A DNA stretch of 9,182 nucleotides from Clostridia bacterium (lineage in GTDB: Bacteria > Bacillota > Clostridia > TANB77 > CAG-508): the NCBI GenBank assembly GCA_900758165.1, contig CAAEQN010000049.1, positions 1 to 9,182 on the forward strand. The letters run 5' to 3'. Below the pieces are notes generated by a model. That model was given only the letters and a program-made list of their open reading frames with translations. It was not told the origin of the DNA and made no database searches. The number at the start of each line of letters is the position of its first letter. The stretch's first letter is position 1. Below, in pieces: positions 6,447 through 9,182 of this stretch. The translations under genes were made by a program, and so were the position numbers.

Positions 6447-6487
6447 ATTAAAATATTACTTATTTATATTATATTAGAATTAACATT

Positions 6488-7459
6488 TTAAAAATTAGCT
6501 AAAGGATTATCTTCTACAGCATGTCTAACTTGTTCATTATTAACATGAGTATAAATTTGTGTTGTAGAAATACTTTCATGTCCAAGTAACTCTTGTAAAG
6601 CCCTTATATCAACATTCCCATATTGATACATCAATGTAGCAGCAGTATGTCTTAATTTATGTACAGAATATTTATTAGTGTCAAGACCTGCTTTAAATAG
6701 CTCTTGTTTTACAATATATTGTACTGTCCTTCTGCTAATCCTTTCTAAACGTTCACTTAAAAATAAAGCATCTTCAGAACCTGGTTTAATTCCTGTTTTA
6801 GGCCTTACTAACAAATATGAATTAATTGCGCTTACACATGCCTTATTTAAATAAATAGTTCTTTCTTTATTACCTTTACCAATAACATTTAATTTATTTT
6901 CTGAAAAGATTATATCTTTAATATTTATTCCAACCAATTCAGACAAACGAATGCCACAGTTTAAAAATAAAGTTAATATAGCAAAATCTCTTTCTTTATT
7001 CCTATCATCTGTATTATTAGCTATTTCTAGCAATTTCTTACTATCATCTAAAGATAAGTATTTAGGCATTCTCTTTCCAAGCTTTGGAGACTCAAGGTTC
7101 ATTGCCGGATTTTGTTCTATCATGCCTTTTTGAGCAAGATATTTAAAAAATACTCTAATACTAGCAGCCTTTCTAGCCCTAGTTGCAGGTTTACTATCAA
7201 ATGTATTTGTTAAATAAAATAAATAAGCATGTATATCATCTAAAGTAACCCTGTTAATTGTATCTAACGACATAGAGCGAATATCTATAGAGTCAAGTTT
7301 TTTTTCATCTGTAAGTTTAAGATGATACATAATATATTTTAAAAATCTATTAAGATCATAGTTATATTCTTTAATAGTATTAGGCGATTTATTTAATATT
7401 GTTGTTGTATAGTCCAAAAAAGAATTTAAAAATTCTGGATTTCCTTCTGTATTTATCAT
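6488..7459 (-). CDS. Xer-like tyrosine recombinase/integrase
   Basis: Tyrosine recombinases cut and rejoin DNA at specific sites through a covalent phosphotyrosine; the Xer type resolves chromosome dimers or, in some elements, drives integration. With the start at 7459 the protein has 323 residues. Residues about 8-112 form the N-terminal SAM-like DNA-binding domain and the rest is the catalytic domain. The full catalytic set is present: Arg171 in CGIRLSEL, Lys195 in GKGNKER, His267 and Arg270 in HKLRHT, His294 in LGHESIST, and Tyr303 in QIYTHV. It is some 25 residues longer than usual XerC/XerD, mostly through extra sequence around residues 41-70, so I do not assign C, D or S. It has its own promoter, is divergent from the PAP2 gene and converges on the acetate cluster. 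No excisionase or phage genes are near, which favours a housekeeping role. Confidence 0.9.
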   Translation of the reverse strand: MINTEGNPEFLNSFLDYTTTILNKSPNTIKEYNYDLNRFLKYIMYHLKLTDEKKLDSIDIRSMSLDTINRVTLDDIHAYLFYLTNTFDSKPATRARKAASIRVFFKYLAQKGMIEQNPAMNLESPKLGKRMPKYLSLDDSKKLLEIANNTDDRNKERDFAILTLFLNCGIRLSELVGINIKDIIFSENKLNVIGKGNKERTIYLNKACVSAINSYLLVRPKTGIKPGSEDALFLSERLERISRRTVQYIVKQELFKAGLDTNKYSVHKLRHTAATLMYQYGNVDIRALQELLGHESISTTQIYTHVNNEQVRHAVEDNPLANF

Positions 7460-7466
7460 ATATAAT

Positions 7467-7472
7467 TCCTTT
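7467..7472 (-). promoter_or_regulatory. Ribosome binding site that fixes the recombinase start
   Basis: The minus strand reads AAAGGA here, 7 bases before the ATG at 7459-7457. The longer frame would begin at a TTG (7510-7508) with only AT-rich DNA before it and would add 17 residues unlike the family, so the ATG is preferred. Confidence 0.8.
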
Positions 7473-7522
7473 CTTATTTTGCCACAAGCTACAAAGTAGG
7501 AGAGAGGCAATTGATTATTTAT

Positions 7523-7551
7523 ATTATATATTTTAAACAGAAAAAGTACAA
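7523..7551 (-). promoter_or_regulatory. Promoter of the recombinase gene
   Basis: On the minus strand TTGTAC (complement of 7546-7551), a 17-base spacer and a perfect TATAAT (complement of 7523-7528) are found. Transcription would start near 7516, giving a leader of about 57 bases. The same TTGTAC-17-TATAAT pair occurs before pta. Confidence 0.6.
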
Positions 7552-7693
7552 GTAGTATAATTATTATATTTTCATTTTATAATATTTGTAAAAATAATAT
7601 ATCAATATTCTTAAATATATTATACCCCTAAAATTATTATATTTTTTAAATAAAAATTAATGATTTACAATTGATATAAAATATAAATTTTAG

Positions 7694-7722
7694 TTGATAA
7701 ATAAACGCTTTTGTGATATAAA
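7694..7722 (+). promoter_or_regulatory. Promoter of the PAP2 gene
   Basis: TTGATA (7694-7699) and TATAAA (7717-7722) are 17 bases apart, each with five of six consensus bases. Transcription would start near 7729, about 32 bases before the ATG. The ribosome binding site is AGAGG at 7745-7749. Confidence 0.7.
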
Positions 7723-7760
7723 TTAATAAAACAAATCACAATATAGAGGTAAAAAAATAA

Positions 7761-8406
7761 ATGAAACAAGAGAAAATGAAAAAAACGAAAGATTTTTTTA
7801 TAAAAGAATGGAAATGGATTATTGCATTTATCTGCTTAATAGGCTTTTTAGCATTAGCAGAAGATGTATTTAATAACGAAATCATGCAGGAAGACATTTT
7901 AGGATATGCTTTTATATCAAAATTATTGATTTCCGATACAATAACTCCAATCATGAAATACATAGCCTATCTTGGTGGGGCTGTATTTTTGACATTGCTA
8001 ACTATAATATTATTTATAACAATAAAGAACAAAAAAATCGGTTTAGCAATATTAATTAACTTAATTAGTATTACTGCTTTAAACCAATTATTGAAATTTA
8101 TATTTCAAAGACCACGACCAGAAGAATTTAGATTAGCAAATGCAAGTCGGTTACAGCTTTCCATCTGGACACTCAATGGTTAGCATGGCTTTTTATGGCT
8201 TTTTAATCTACTTAATTTATAATAATATAAAAAATAAATATATTAAATGGATTTTAATTTGTTCTTTAAGTATTCTAATTATCTTAATTGGAATTAGCAG
8301 AATTTATTTAGGAGTTCATTATACAAGTGATGTATTAGCTGGATTTTTTCTATCAATTTCATATTTAGTAATATATACAAGAATAGTAAAAGAAGTAACT
8401 ACATAA
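7761..8406 (+). pseudogene. PAP2-family membrane phosphatase split by a one-base frameshift
   Basis: PAP2 enzymes are membrane phosphatases acting on phosphatidic acid or undecaprenyl pyrophosphate at the outer face. The first part (ATG 7761 to the TAG at 8181-8183) has a helix at residues 19-33, two further helices, and motif 1 KFIFQRPRP. The second part, one frame over and ending at the TAA at 8404-8406, has motif 2 SFPSGHS and motif 3 SRIYLGVHYTSD with two more helices. Skipping one base near 8145 joins RLANA to VGYSFPSGH and restores a 214-residue protein with all three motifs. As it stands, the first frame ends before the catalytic motifs 2 and 3. All motifs are still well kept, so this is a recent mutation or a sequencing or assembly error. 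No slippery sequence suggests programmed frameshifting. It has its own promoter and ribosome binding site. Confidence 0.88.
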
Positions 8407-8781
8407 ATAAAACATTCTACTTTTGATGGAGAAAGAAAAACAAGTGGAATAAAAGCAGATGCGGATGAATTAACTGAATTAGGATTTGATGTTACAATAT
8501 TATCATTAAAGGATTATTTTAATAAGAAAGAAGAATTAGTACAACAATTAAAACAATTCAATGCCTTTTATGTTATTGGTGGGAATACATTTACATTGAG
8601 ACAAGCAATGTATTTGATTGGTTTTGATAAATATTTAAAAACAATAGAAAATAATCCTAATTATTTATATGCAGGATATAGTGCAGGAATATGTGTACTG
8701 GCAGCTGATGTAGCACCTGGAACTGTACTAACATTATTACAATATTGCTTGGAAAGGCAAAATCTACTATTATTAGCATAA
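8407..8781 (+). pseudogene. Peptidase S51 (PepE-like) remnant lacking both ends
   Basis: Reading from directly after the PAP2 stop, in the same frame, gives about 124 codons to TAA 8779-8781. There is no proper start: the only in-frame start-like codons are a TTG at 8596 and later ATGs, all within conserved sequence. The piece includes SGIKADADELTELGFDVTILSLKDYF, split here as SGIKADADELTELGF and DVTILSLKDYF, then FYVIGGNTFTLRQAM and YAGYSAGICVL. These match the dipeptidase E type, with the nucleophile Ser at codon 8680-8682 in GxSAG. About 40 N-terminal residues are missing, and the sequence after ICVLA no longer resembles the family, so the C-terminal part with the other catalytic residues is lost too. 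The direct join to the PAP2 end suggests a deletion near 8407. It should not be functional. Confidence 0.72.
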
Positions 8782-8999
8782 AGAGCTTCAGAATTAAATT
8801 TAAGAGAGTTTTATAAGAAAGGAATATAGTTTGTTGCTAAAATAAATAGCTTAAATACTAGTAATAGCAAGGAGTAGAAAGATTTTACAGGTAGTACTAT
8901 ATATGTATGGTTTTATATTTTACTCCTACACTTTATTGCGCAAAACTTTGATAATCTGATCAGTTTTTGTAAATTTTTATAAAAATCCCAAATTATCTA
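8782..8999. other. Stretch without recognisable genes
   Basis: Both strands are full of stops. On the plus strand the frame of the S51 remnant continues briefly after its stop (RASELNLREFYKKGI, ending at the TAG at 8827-8829), which I do not recognise. A good AAGGAG (about 8870) has no start codon at a suitable distance. A perfect 14-base AT palindrome lies at 8973-8986 and CTGATCAG at 8956-8963. The stretch is most simply decayed DNA continuing from the remnant genes. Confidence 0.5.
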
Positions 9000-9029
9000 T
9001 TGTATATTTTGTTATTAAAGTGATATACT
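9000..9029 (+). promoter_or_regulatory. Possible promoter just before the GAACGAT repeats
   Basis: TATACT (9024-9029) is a good -10 box. TTGTAT (9000-9005) lies 18 bases before it and is a weak -35 box. The predicted start near 9036 falls within the repeat array, so a protein bound there would block transcription. Confidence 0.42.
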
Positions 9030-9032
9030 AAA

Positions 9033-9074
9033 TTCAATCGAACGATTGAACGATTTATTGAACGATTGAACGAT
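9033..9074. repeat. Operator-like array of four GAACGAT repeats
   Basis: GAACGAT occurs at 9040, 9048, 9060 and 9068. It forms two exact copies of the 15-base unit GAACGATTGAACGAT whose starts are 20 bases apart, about two helical turns. The left end is also an inverted repeat, TTCAATCG (9033-9040) and CGATTGAA (9043-9050). Placed directly after a -10 box, this looks like a repressor binding site. The regulator is not identified and the gene it serves lies beyond the window. Confidence 0.6.
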
Positions 9075-9079
9075 AATAG

Positions 9080-9182
9080 AGATATAAAATAGAAGAATAT
9101 TATGGCAAGGGTGGATTTGATACAATAGAAAATAAATATGGATATGAATATAATGTTGAAAGGACAACATACTACGATGAAA
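9080..9182 (+). other. Open frame running off the right edge, with no start codon
   Basis: After the TAG at 9077-9079 the frame stays open to the end of the window and reads like protein (IEEYYGKGGFDTIENKYGY, then YNVERTTYYDE). It contains no ATG, GTG or TTG in frame and no good ribosome binding site. The ATG at 9102 in another frame stops after seven codons. It may be the remains of a gene that lost its start, or chance in AT-rich DNA. I do not recognise the sequence. Confidence 0.3.

Larger units (their letters stand above)
7460..7760. other. Divergent intergenic region between the recombinase and PAP2 genes
   Basis: These 301 bases are extremely AT-rich. They hold the recombinase ribosome binding site and promoter on the left, and the PAP2 promoter and ribosome binding site on the right. 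In between, about 7552-7693, I see only AT-rich low-complexity sequence and weak hairpins. I looked for a dif-like recombination site here and did not find one. Confidence 0.6.

Noticed and set aside
6450..6486. dif-like Xer site near the recombinase gene
   Set aside because: The sequence is AT-rich but lacks the two conserved inverted half-sites around a 6-base centre; the divergent region 7460-7760 also has none.
7508..7510. TTG start giving a 340-residue recombinase
   Set aside because: No ribosome binding site precedes it, while the ATG at 7459 has AAAGGA at a 7-base distance.
7736..7963. 75-codon minus-strand frame
   Set aside because: It overlaps the start of the PAP2 gene on the other strand, and its hydrophobic look comes from AT-rich codons opposite that gene.
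8140..8406. Second PAP2 part as an independent gene starting at ATG 8140
   Set aside because: It starts within the coding sequence of the first part, has no ribosome binding site, and lacks motif 1.
9040..9074. CRISPR array
   Set aside because: The repeats are 7-15 bases with spacers of 1-5 bases, far too short for a CRISPR array.

Overview
The window looks like chromosomal DNA of an AT-rich, low-GC Gram-positive bacterium, most likely a member of the Clostridia. The reasons are the strong AGGAGG-type ribosome binding sites, the sigma-A-like promoters with 17-base spacers, arginine coded mostly by AGA, tryptophan coded by TGG (standard code), and the gene content. No sequence search could be run, so the taxon is an inference.

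Layout. Bases 1-494 hold the 3' part of a gene for a YcgQ/DUF1980-type membrane protein. Bases 504-917 hold a promoter and the RNase P RNA gene rnpB. Bases 918-1317 have no ordinary gene. They carry a 291-base island bounded by two exact 31-base inverted repeats, with a possible 24-codon reading frame on the minus strand inside it. Bases 1318-2616 encode adenylosuccinate synthetase (purA), which has its own promoter and terminator and a base composition clearly unlike its neighbours. Bases 2845-6388 form an acetate-production cluster: phosphotransacetylase (pta) followed by two tandem, diverged acetate kinase genes, closed by a strong terminator. Bases 6488-7459 (minus strand) encode a Xer-like tyrosine recombinase that converges on that cluster. 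From 7761 to the right edge the DNA is decaying: a PAP2 phosphatase gene split by a frameshift, a headless and tailless peptidase S51 (PepE-like) remnant, a stretch without genes, and then a promoter-like site next to a striking GAACGAT repeat array.

How the genes work together. Pta converts acetyl-CoA to acetyl phosphate, and the acetate kinases convert acetyl phosphate plus ADP to acetate plus ATP, the usual ATP-yielding end of fermentation. Carrying two acetate kinases in tandem, one with changed active-site-proximal motifs, is the main metabolic oddity. PurA catalyses the first step from IMP towards AMP and appears to be a separate, possibly acquired unit. The recombinase is probably a housekeeping or element-borne Xer-type enzyme; no target site was recognised.

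I did not find a clear new multi-gene system. The best candidates for something undescribed are the inverted-repeat island before purA, the small frame inside it, the GAACGAT repeat array at the right end, and the paired acetate kinases.
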